64,000 nt of DNA, from positions 954,897 through 1,018,896 of the forward strand of contig NW_022985453.1 of the NCBI RefSeq assembly GCF_010093595.1, in the 5' to 3' direction. The stretch is from Mytilinidion resinicola. Taxonomy: Eukaryota; Ascomycota; Dothideomycetes; Mytilinidiales; Mytilinidiaceae. The translations under genes and the position numbers were made by a program. This document shows positions 55,776-64,000 of the stretch, in pieces. Under the pieces are notes generated by a model. The model had not been told where the DNA came from and ran no database searches. It saw only the letters and a program-made list of their open reading frames with translations. Position 1 is the stretch's first letter; each line of letters starts with the position of its first letter.

Positions 55776-56084
55776 GGTTCGAGGGTTGGTAGGATGAGGG
55801 CGGTGAGAGTGGAAACAGGCACTGTGGAGGTGTTGTGGGTTGTTTGTTAGTGCAAAGAGCTGGATCAATGGGAAGAGAGGTTTAGAGGTTTTCATTTTTG
55901 TGAAGGCCGATGAAGTAAAGCGGTACGGATGAGCCGCTATCACTGGATTCGCATGAGTCACGGGGTGAGCATGTGTGCGGATGCGAGGAAAGTGGGGCTA
56001 GGGTTTTATCTGTTGGCATGTTCGGTACTTCGTGCGCTATTGACTCTACCTACTAAGGGGCTTCAAATTTTCGCTATCCATAGT
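55776..56084. other. Short intergenic region, no gene seen
   Basis: About 310 bp between two minus-strand genes; promoter of the P-loop gene and 3' flank of the HIT gene. Confidence 0.4.
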
Positions 56085-57029
56085 CTAGCGCAGAGATGAA
56101 GCATCGGTACCGAGGGAGCCTTGGTCGCTGCATAGAGGTCCGTTGAGTGACGTAACGTATCCGTTGTAAGTTTCTTCGAATGTTGTGGTTTGCACGGGAG
56201 GGGTGGCCTTCTGTGTCCCGCTCAAAGCATCAGATTCATGGGTTGGGATCAGCTTTACATGCGCATAGTCGATCTCGAATCCCTCAAAGATCATACCGCA
56301 GCGAGAAGCGAGAAACGTCTTCATCAGGTGTCCAGTAACGGTGTGCGCAGCACCCATGAGCTTGGAGTAAGTGTCATCTTCGAGACGGAAGATATCACTT
56401 GACAGGTGAGCGCAGGGCACAAAAACGGCAAAACTAGGCGTATTCGCAAAAGGCGTTAGGAACGCGACGTGATCGTCTGTTTCCCATATACGTGACTGGG
56501 GGAGCTCTCCTCGAACAAGTCGTGCAAACAGGTTGTTGTCATTCTTGTCACCTTGGAAACGGTAGTTGAATGGTTCCGAAATGCCGGTCTCTGCTTTGAT
56601 CGATGAGGCGATCTGGCTCAGACGTTCCGAATCCATCTGGGGGCCATCCTTGGAATTGATATAGCCTGGATATGTCTCGTTGAATTCCTTTGAATCGGCG
56701 AGAATTGGCTTCCATTCCTTGGTGAAGTCATGCAGTGGGATCATAGAGAGGAAACTGTCTCCTTCAGTAACGCGGGCGCAGCGGCCAACGTTATAACAAA
56801 CTTCAAGGGTCTCTGTGAGTCCCTTGATGGATGTCATGACCTTTACAAAGTCACCTCGGTCCAGAGAAAACAGACCCACGGTAGTTTGCTTGAGGGATAC
56901 CAAGGAATGTCCTCGTGTGGTCGGATACCGTGACAACCCAGCAATAATTTGAGCATCGTTGTAGAAGACATGCTGAGCTAGCACCGGGAATGGGTTCTGG
57001 GAAGTTTGGATTGAGGCACGCTGCATCGT
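56085..57029 (-). CDS. Tandem HIT-like nucleotidyl hydrolase/transferase
   Basis: From MQRASIQTSQNPFPVLAQHV at 57029 the frame gives 314 residues in two similar halves. The first half (AQIIAGLSRYPTTRGHSLVS, then VGRCARVTEGDSFLSMIPLH) looks like a degenerate HIT domain. The second half (NLFARLVRGELPQSRIWETD, FAVFVPCAHLSSDIF, YSKLMGAAHTVTGHLM) is a clearer HIT domain ending in DYAHVKLIPTH, where the triad H-x-H-x-H is reduced to a single His at its core. The protein ends with a short EETYNGYVTSLNGP block that resembles ETYPGYINSKDGP after the first half, supporting duplication. The open frame extends upstream to 57299 and includes a hydrophobic stretch (VLITLSFLLVVSLSIPL); it could be a membrane anchor or untranslated. 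With the triad eroded in both halves, activity is doubtful. Confidence 0.7.
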   Translation of the reverse strand, partial: TMQRASIQTSQNPFPVLAQHVFYNDAQIIAGLSRYPTTRGHSLVSLKQTTVGLFSLDRGDFVKVMTSIKGLTETLEVCYNVGRCARVTEGDSFLSMIPLHDFTKEWKPILADSKEFNETYPGYINSKDGPQMDSERLSQIASSIKAETGISEPFNYRFQGDKNDNNLFARLVRGELPQSRIWETDDHVAFLTPFANTPSFAVFVPCAHLSSDIFRLEDDTYSKLMGAAHTVTGHLMKTFLASRCGMIFEGFEIDYAHVKLIPTHESDALSGTQKATPPVQTTTFEETYNGYVTSLNGPLCSDQGSLGTDASSLR

Positions 57030-58320
57030 CGCGGAAGAGAGCCCACACCGAGAGTATATCCTGACCGACGCCTCAAGGATGGGGGAAATGATCTGAGAAT
57101 TGTTGTGAAAAGAATTGTATTCCTTGCACCGCTGAGATAGGCTCAACGGTATCGATAAGGATACAACCAATAGAAAGCTTAGAGTAATGAGAACTGCGGC
57201 GGATTTTGCCTGCCCTGTACAACTCAGTAAGGTGTTCCAAAATTCTGGTCTGAGCGTTGCGAACCAGCGGTGCAAGGGATAGACTATGAGGAGTGTCAAA
57301 TGTGTGATGATTGATGTTGAGATAGAGGGGGCGGGCCCTTTTTATATAACCAAGGAAGGTAATCAAGGCGCCTACATGGGTATCATGGGCAATTGAAATA
57401 GCCGCGCAGTTCGAAAACGTGGCTGGAGAAAATTCTAGAGGCGCGGCCGTGGTGAATACAGCTGAAGAGTCCTCACCAGCCAGTACAGCGCTTCGGCCTT
57501 TTCATAATCGGTTATGGGCGGAAAGATGCTAGCATGACTTCGAAGCTGTGAAGGGGGCGTCGTAAGAAGAATGAGTGTGCTGAGGAAAAAGCGGCACTTT
57601 TGCCTTTGCCGCGGGCGGCACAGAGCGAATCGGTTTGCTGCGGGTGCACTGTGGTACGACGCGCAAATAATCGGCATGATGATGATGTCGCTCGCTCAAG
57701 CAAACCACACTGAATATATCCTTGGTTTCGGGCCGAAGGGGTTGCTACGTGCCAACTATGGCAGTGAACGTTGTTGCTTGAACGCGCAACTTAACCTGAA
57801 CTGGAACGCGATTGTTGAAGAGCTGACCGCGCGAGCCCACTCAATGGCGGCATTAAGGCTATACTAGGTGCACAAGAATACATGGTTTGGCTGTTGGCGT
57901 GTACCGTGGAGTTGTATATTAGATTTTTTGTCGACGATTGCGGGACTTCCTGGTGATTAGTAGTGAGCGTAGATACATCCCTAAAACCTGAAATACTTGG
58001 AGATTCCGAGCATATTCAAGTCGCTGAGGCGACCAAGATGTATGATTATTATGAAATGTGAACTTTAGGGCAGAAATAGACAATTATTCAAAAACTGGGG
58101 TACCTGCATTACGCTTTTCGAGGACGCAACAGTTATGAGCATGTGTTCCAATTGAATTTCAAATAAGATGAAGTGTTCAAATAACGGTGAAGAAATATGA
58201 CGGGTGCGAGTCTCGTAGCTTGATCAAACAAGGCCGAACACCGTTGAAGTTTAGGCTCACGTGATATAACTAATGACAAGGAAGATGGACGGTAATCGAC
58301 AAGAGTGGTCTCAGTTAGGT
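57030..58320. other. Upstream of HIT gene and intergenic, no further gene seen
   Basis: The first 270 bp keep the HIT frame open and may be coding. Beyond that, frames at 57435-57677 (minus) and 57571-57867 (plus) lack features. AT-rich near 57900-58130. Confidence 0.45.
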
Positions 58321-59470
58321 TCACTTTGAGGGCCCGTCCACTAGCTCCGGCAGGTCGCTCACAGGGATCGGAGAGTAGTTGACGCTGGGCGAGGTGGTAT
58401 TGACAGATGATATCGCCATAGAATCCCTGTTCCGTGAAAGTGGTGATACCTGAAGAAGCGAGGATCTCTGCGGCGCAGCCGGCTCCTCCGCCCCTGCTCC
58501 ATAGTTCGCACCCTCTTCGTCGTCTTCTGGGGGCTTTTGGTTTTTCTTCCGTTCGTATTCCTCCGGCGTCAACTGCGATTCCTGAGCATCCACTTCCCAA
58601 GGCGGTTTCACTTCGGGTGTTCTCGAGCGACGGCGCTTGACTGCGCGAAACCATACGAATACTGCGAGCAGTCCGAGCGCCAGTGCAGCTACGGGTACTC
58701 CAATTCCGACGCCGATCTTGGCTCCTACAGTCAGGCTCGAGGATGAGGAGGACTCGCTCGATTTGAAGACCTGAGCCGAGTCGCTCGGATTGGAAGTCGA
58801 GATTGGCGCAGCCACGGTAATATAATGGTCCTTCGTCATCAATACAGTAGTAGGATGTACGAGGCCAGTTGCGCTGGAGGGATATGACGAAGTGGGATTT
58901 GGTAGCGGTGTCAAGAACTCGACGGGGGTACTCTGGAGCGATGCACATTCCTCTTCTGATTCCTCCTGTATTCAAACGATTAACGATCTGCTGCTACACA
59001 AAACACATTAACTGACTTCGGAGCAGCAAAAGTAGTTGGTATCGTAGTCGACCTCAATATAGGCGCATGTTGTGCCAGCCCAGCATGATACTAACCCAAG
59101 CAGGTTAACATGGTTTCGGATCGAGGATGGGGATAAATTGCTTACCTCCAGTATCGCTGCAGCATGTATCACCTAGACGAGGGAAATAGCAGGTGTCGCT
59201 ATAGGAGCCACATTTCACGGCTCCAAGACCACAAGCTTGTTCGCATGTCGTGCCTACTCCTGGGCAAACATCCCACTCGGGGTAGTAGCCACCGTATGAC
59301 GTATTCTGGCCATTACTCCACAAGAAAGATTGTGAAGTTGCAGCGGCGGACGGAGTAGTGGAAGATGACTGCAAGGTAGAGGTAGGTGTGGCAGTGTCTG
59401 CGCGTCGCACTGCAGGCGAGCCGAGTACACAGCACAGATTCAAAAACAAAGCAAGCACGAAGAAACGCAT
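58321..59470 (-). CDS. Secreted single-pass membrane protein with Cys-rich ectodomain
   Basis: Exons 59470-59146, 59090-59017 and 58965-58321 give 347 residues; introns are 55 and 51 nt. The second donor is GTCAGT, weaker than usual. The signal peptide is MRFFVLALFLNLCCVLGSPA. A Ser/Thr spacer follows, then a compact Cys-rich domain with VCPGVGTTCEQACGLGAVKC, SDTCYFPRLGDTCCSD, VSCWAGTTCAY and YFCCSE; the Cys are spread across all three exons and only splicing brings them together. A Ser-rich stalk leads to the transmembrane helix GVPVAALALGLLAVFVWF, then a basic stop-transfer RAVKRRRSR and a ~110-residue cytosolic tail. The layout is that of Mid2/WSC-type wall sensors or receptor-like proteins, but the Cys domain is not WSC that I can recognise. 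Plasma membrane location is inferred. Confidence 0.8.
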
Positions 59471-60030
59471 ATTGAGTGCAACGAAAGACGCAAAGAGAAA
59501 AGAGCTGGGAGAAGCTGCGAGTTTTGCATGGCCACCGAGGTCGATAGCTCTGCGGCGAGCTCCCACAACCTTGTCACCACCCCGTCCTTACCATTGAGGC
59601 ACAGCCAGAGGAGCCTAGTGGATCCTTTGGTGAAACCCGAAGTTACAGCGGCCCGCTCCACCCACCAAGGCTACAAGATAGCTAAAAAGATAAGAAATGA
59701 ATGTTTGGCCAAAAGGCCCTGACTTCAGAATTGATGTGACTGATTGTAGCCTCGAGAGGCCTAGCGCCGGGTCCAGCAGTGCCAGGAGCCGACAGCCTTC
59801 GGTCGTCCGATTGCGCCGCTTGCAAGTGGAGAATCCCGTGGCAGTGGTATAGCCGCTGCGGCACAGCACATTCATGCTGAGCTTTGAAGACGGCACGAGA
59901 TTGGAGGAAGCTGTGTGACGACGCTTTGCGAGCCAAGGAGTGAGCCTTGTGGACTGCAGGTGCTCTGCATATGGTGAGGGCGCAGGAGGATGGCGAGAGC
60001 AAGTTGATGCGGAGTTGGTTTTGATGTTGA
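59471..60030. promoter_or_regulatory. Divergent region between two surface-protein genes
   Basis: About 560 bp. Minus-strand frames of up to 147 codons (59615-60113) overlap here, with no recognisable content. It probably carries both promoters. Confidence 0.4.
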
Positions 60031-61656
60031 GTGATGAAAGAGTCCACTTTCTTGGCAAAGTGCACGGCTCTCAAGCCTTTTCCCCTGGCCCCCGCTCTAT
60101 TGAGTGCAAACATACTTCATGCATATACTATTGACCTCGCCACAGCCTTGCAGAGTCGTGACAGCTCTACATCCGGGCGCGATCTCATTGCCTCGTCGAA
60201 GAAGACAAATCTTGCCAAGCGGTACACCAAAATCATCACCGTCAAGGAAGTAGATCTAATCTACGCGGAAGGTAAGATGCACGGACTCGCTGGGCAGATG
60301 ATTCCCGTTGATGAAATGTAGGGGAGAACTCAGATTACGAACCCAATTTCGTGGCCAGCGTCTACGCCAAGTTGGAGGTCGTAGTGTTACTACTTGAAGA
60401 CTTTGAACACTTGACCTCAGAAATCGTGTGCCGGCCAGGCTCCATAACTATTCAGCTCCGCCCAGGCATCGTCTGCGAGTCAAACAAAGTAGCCCTCTTT
60501 AGTCTTGAAGACGGTGGCCTCGTCATCTCGTCTCACTATGGCTGTAATAATCGTGGTGAACAAAGAGTACTCCGGTTACTAGACCTGAACTCCCTTACAA
60601 GAAGACCGTTTCTAATCGAACACAGGGTCGGCAAAGTGAAAGTTGGCACGGATGGCTCCGAATTCACACTTCATACCGAACCTGCCTCCTAGGTGCATTC
60701 ATTCACTTCCCTTCGCGTTCAAATGCACCACACCGAGGAGAGCCACGTTCTCAGACCCCATGAGGAACTCCGCCGCCGACAAGACGTGACTCCAGTGTCT
60801 AGCTTCGAATACACGAATACCTTCGCCGTTCCCGTACCGACTGCGACTACCAATGCCACCACAAACCATCTCGACTTGAACCATGCACTCATCGACCGTG
60901 ATTTCTTCCCAGCTAACTCCTCTTTCCAGGTTACATGTAAGAATTGCTCCACCTTTGGGAGTCTAGATTTCTTATTCTCGAACTTTGTGCCCGACGTTAG
61001 CGACCGTGGCGAATTCATTTTAGGCGATATATTCACGGGCGGAGAGGCCACCGTTGTTGCTAACGGTATGGGTGCGATTGTTGACGTTTCCACGGAAATC
61101 TTTGGACCCGATATCAAACTTGACTTGTTTGAGGTTCCATTCTTGTTCGCTGTAAATGTAGGTTGCGTTGGCTGTGGCGTAGCATCACAGTCTTTGGAGT
61201 ATTAACCGAGTCGATAGATTCCTAAGATCGGGACCGCTGCTCTCATGTAAGTTCCCACTCTGACAGCAAATACTAGCATAAATGGCTCGATGTACGGCAC
61301 CAGCTTCTAGACAGCTGGCTTGAATGGGGATGCTAAAGTGAGTACTTCAGCATTAGTCGTTGGAGAAGGCTATGTTTAGACTGAGTTTACAATACTGACG
61401 AAAATATCTGTAGGTTATCTTGGAGGTTCCCTTTGATATACCGATTGACAATGGCACTATTACTACGCTTGACAAGTCGTGCCTCAACTTCGATAAGAAG
61501 TCTGGCACATATGTGCTTGCGGCAGAGGTTGTCGAGAATGCGGTGAAGAAGAACCAGACGGAGAATGCTGAGAGCGGGACGACTGGGCAGGTTAGGATCG
61601 ATCAAGGGATGTGCTGGATGGCGTTTATCGATGGTCTCTTTGCTTTCATACTTTGA
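60031..61656 (+). pseudogene. Secreted DUF7029/DUF7223-like protein gene, disrupted
   Basis: A possible start, MMKESTFLAKC at 60031, precedes a weak signal-like stretch ending ILHAYTIDLATAL. An intron (60272-60321) joins LIYAEG to ENSDYEPNFVASVYAKLE. LEVVVLLLEDFEHLTSEIVC and LEDGGLVISSHYGCNNRGEQ fit the DUF7029 pattern. TAG at 60690-60692 then interrupts the frame between FTLHTEPAS and VHSFTSLRVQMHH. The frame goes on through FPANSSFQVTCKNCSTFGSL and LDLFEVPFLFAVNVGC, the pattern of DUF7223, until TAA at 61203-61205, around which ITVFGVLTESID and IPKIGTAALM appear in other frames. The last exons (TAGLNGDAK + VILEVPFDIPIDNG) are open to 61656. At least one nonsense and one frameshift lesion are needed. 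CAG to TAG is a CpA to TpA change, the kind made by RIP. A gap in my exon model is possible near 61200-61410. Confidence 0.6.
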
Positions 61657-62944
61657 TAAATGGGCGCAAACTGTGGTTCTCACGAGTATTATGACTAACA
61701 GCTAAGGGTGTTCGTGTAAAAACGGGTGCTTTCGGTTCCTTTTAAAAGAGATTTACGGGATTTAGTGGAATGGGAAGCATGATATTTGCCAACATTCAAG
61801 AAGGCATCTCCACATATGTCTCTACTGTTTTTCGGGAGTTAGTTCACTGACATGGATCTGGTTTATGAATCTAACGGCTATTCGCAAGTGCCACGGTTGT
61901 TTGTAGTAAACCACACATGAAGTTCAACTTAGCGGTACGCTTATGCCAGTTCGTACAGGCGGCTTGTGGGACCGCCTATTACCATTTCCTACAAGTAGTG
62001 ATAGGCAACGCCCGGAGTCGCTTCGCGTCCAATATGCTCTAGCTTGCTGGTCGAAATCATCAAATATAACACCTCCATTCCCGTAGATGAATGTCATAGT
62101 AGCGCCCCCAAAAACACTTTGTACCAACAACTTTCAGACATGAAACGAGCGAGTACCTGTCCGTGCACGACCAACTTCACCAGTGAAGCCTCGTCGGATT
62201 GCTTGATCGAGTTCCGCAGCAAGACTCTCACTCTATGATCGGATCGACGAGCCTAAGAGATCGAAAGGATCCTTCATTAGACGCCAGCAGAATGCTGAGT
62301 TATTAGTAGGCTAGAGACGCAATCTTAGATTAGATCGTGAATACATTCATCTATTAAAGTTGAAGACCAGGTTTTGGTTCAAGGGACTGGATCTATTTTG
62401 CCGGTTTTTCACCCTGGCGGACCACATACGATTATATTATCTAGGAAGTCAATCCCAAAACATTGGCCCGATATTTGACACGGCAAATCTAGACTGCGCC
62501 TCTGTACTGCACATAGCAAAAGAAGCTCATAAGCTTTTGTGCACCGTTCAGTCTATTTCGACATCACTGCCAATGACAACATCAGCCTGTCCCCGAGGCC
62601 TTCGACACTCGTCCTTTTCGAAAACACTCACATAACTATCCGGCGGGAGGAACACACATGAGATCACTAGTACTTTCGGCTTAATTGGCTCCAAACCACC
62701 GAACATAACTCAAGAATATTTTATTCCTGAACATCCCCCACAGCCTAGCAACCAAAAGCTCTTGCCATGTTCGTGCTGATGATCGGACTCATGTTAATTT
62801 CCTCCTAAGGTGTTAAAGCACTTATAGGTCTGGAAAGTGGACGCGAATTTCCAGGGAGCTGCCGAAATATTCACTTAATGCAAGATGGGAGGACTTTATT
62901 GAGAATTTACAGCTCCCGGATCCTACAGCTCCGACGAAAGTCCG
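61657..62944. other. AT-rich non-coding region, no gene seen
   Basis: About 1.3 kb of AT-richer sequence with only short frames (for example 62360-62635) lacking features. Probably repeat-derived. Confidence 0.45.
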
Positions 62945-63080
62945 TCACTCACGTGTTCCACATTTTCCTGCACGCTGCCCTATTGCCAAGACAACCCTAG
63001 AATGAGGGCCAGAGAGACCTCCCTATCGCCAATGCTTGGCAATAGGGCGACGTGCAGGAAAATTTGGAACACGTGAGTGA
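62945..63080. mobile_element. Hairpin MITE-like element with 46-bp inverted repeats
   Basis: 62945-62990 (TCACTCACGTGTTCCA... GCCCTATTGCCAAG) is the reverse complement of 63035-63080 at 43 of 46 positions. The 44-bp centre is non-coding. The length, long arms and AT-rich setting fit a foldback or MITE insertion. The flanks show no clear target-site duplication. Confidence 0.65.
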
Positions 63081-64000
63081 ATCAAACCTCCTTATACACT
63101 AGCCTGAAACTCCGTTAGCTGCGTAAATTTCTCTCTGGGACTGCCTATAAGCACGATTTGTCCGCTTGAGCTTGCAAGAGTGGAAAAAGCTGAAAGTTGA
63201 TGGTACCGCCTAAGGATGCTGAATCAACAACTCGCAAAGCATATCGTAGAACGGCAGGAAGATCGAACAGTCTATTAAATAGTATCTTTCCATTTTCCTT
63301 GATCAATCATTAGATGTCAAGCCCAAGCCATAGATTACCTGGCCTAGGACTGCTGGAGCGGCAATCCAACGTCAAAACTGCTATGGAACTTTTGATGCAA
63401 GAAGCGGACGTTGAGCCCACTCTATCATTTTGCATTTGCATACACTCTGGAAGATCAACCTGCGGGACATACAGAGGGCTCCTTCTACTGGTCACTCATA
63501 TAAAAGAGGTGCTCTTTTGGTTTTCTTGATCAAATATTAGGGGCCAGGCCGGCTCCATGTAACTGGTTACAAGCCAGTTATAAAACATTAAATCCAATCA
63601 AAAACTCCCGAGCGTGGCTAGATCATGCTAAACCTAAATTAGTTGCGTTTAGCCAAAATGCAGAAGCAGCTACCCATACGATGCTGGTAGTCATGATTTT
63701 TCCAAGCCAGCGCCAGGCCATTCGAGGTTTGTGAGGTCTTTCTATCGGCCACTAGAGGACAAGCCAACCCATGATTTTGCTAACAGTAAGGTTCTAACAG
63801 CTCACCGGACCCCATATCTCAGGACGAGGCCAGCCTATAGCAACAATATCCAGGTACATGGATCAAAGGCCAGAAGCCGTGTACCCCCCTAATTCTCTCT
63901 GGCGAATTTTCATCAGACAGTACCGGTCCATTCGCGCGGATTGAATGGATAGTTGATGAAGGACGAAAGACAGTGCACACCACTTTCCTCTTACTAGCTG
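63081..64000. other. Right edge, non-coding
   Basis: No gene supported. Two similar strings, TTTTCCTTGATCAATCATTAG near 63294 and TTTTCTTGATCAAATATTAG near 63521, are about 227 bp apart and may be a diverged direct repeat. Confidence 0.4.

Noticed and set aside
1..64000. CRISPR arrays, operons or bacterial features
   Set aside because: Spliced genes with fungal introns throughout; the direct repeats seen are degenerate and lack regular spacers.

Overview
The window looks like nuclear DNA of a filamentous ascomycete (Pezizomycotina), most likely a Dothideomycete. Genes are dense and interrupted by short GT-AG introns, mostly 48-90 nt, often with a CTAAC-type branch site just before the acceptor. 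Several families are typical of Pezizomycotina: a HET-domain protein, 2EXR/F-box-like proteins, a Clr5-domain protein, a Caf120-type PH protein and a fungal-TF-like protein. No species can be named from the sequence. A run of 10 N at 31947-31956 marks an assembly gap.

Layout, left: 0.46-1.31 kb unknown protein (-); 2.4-6.55 kb Caf120-like CCR4-NOT-associated PH protein (-), divergent from the BAH-PHD chromatin reader at 8.28-9.74 kb (+); 10.77-11.73 kb multi-pass membrane protein with an in-frame TGA; 12.4-12.9 kb low-complexity protein; 13.2-13.9 kb degenerate ~177-bp tandem repeat; 16.07-17.10 kb coiled-coil protein; 17.96-18.63 kb broken copy and 20.3-21.5 kb intact copy of a 2EXR-like gene; 22.0-22.8 kb enoyl-CoA hydratase pseudogene; 24.2-27.3 kb HET protein.

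Layout, middle: 27.6-29.1 kb is AT-rich with nested inverted repeats that look like MITE or transposon debris. Then come a small secreted DUF3237-like protein (29.67-30.24), a broken NAD(P)-dependent reductase around the gap (31.1-32.2), a cytochrome P450 (33.3-35.2), a seven-exon ChaC gamma-glutamylcyclotransferase with a 5-nt exon (36.0-37.2), a fungal-TF-like protein (37.9-40.15), a ZIP zinc transporter (41.7-43.2) and a GPI-anchored secreted protein (44.4-45.1). The second copy of the ~175-bp repeat lies at 45.3-45.8 kb.

Layout, right: Clr5 protein (46.3-47.9), GRF zinc-finger protein (48.9-50.1), Cu(+)-transporting P1B ATPase (51.3-54.9), P-loop kinase-like gene broken by a 19-base homopolymer (55.1-55.8), tandem-HIT protein (56.1-57.0), secreted single-pass membrane protein (58.3-59.5), a broken secreted DUF7029/DUF7223-like gene (60.0-61.7), then repeat-bearing non-coding DNA with a near-perfect 46-bp inverted repeat.

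The genes do not form one pathway. Recurrent themes are metal homeostasis (ZIP importer and Cu ATPase about 8 kb apart), thiol metabolism (ChaC), chromatin or RNA control (Caf120, BAH-PHD, Clr5, GRF) and surface or secreted proteins. A striking property is the high share of disrupted genes, about six of twenty-five, which could be real decay or local sequence error. Exon boundaries were worked out by eye from splice sites and reading-frame continuity.
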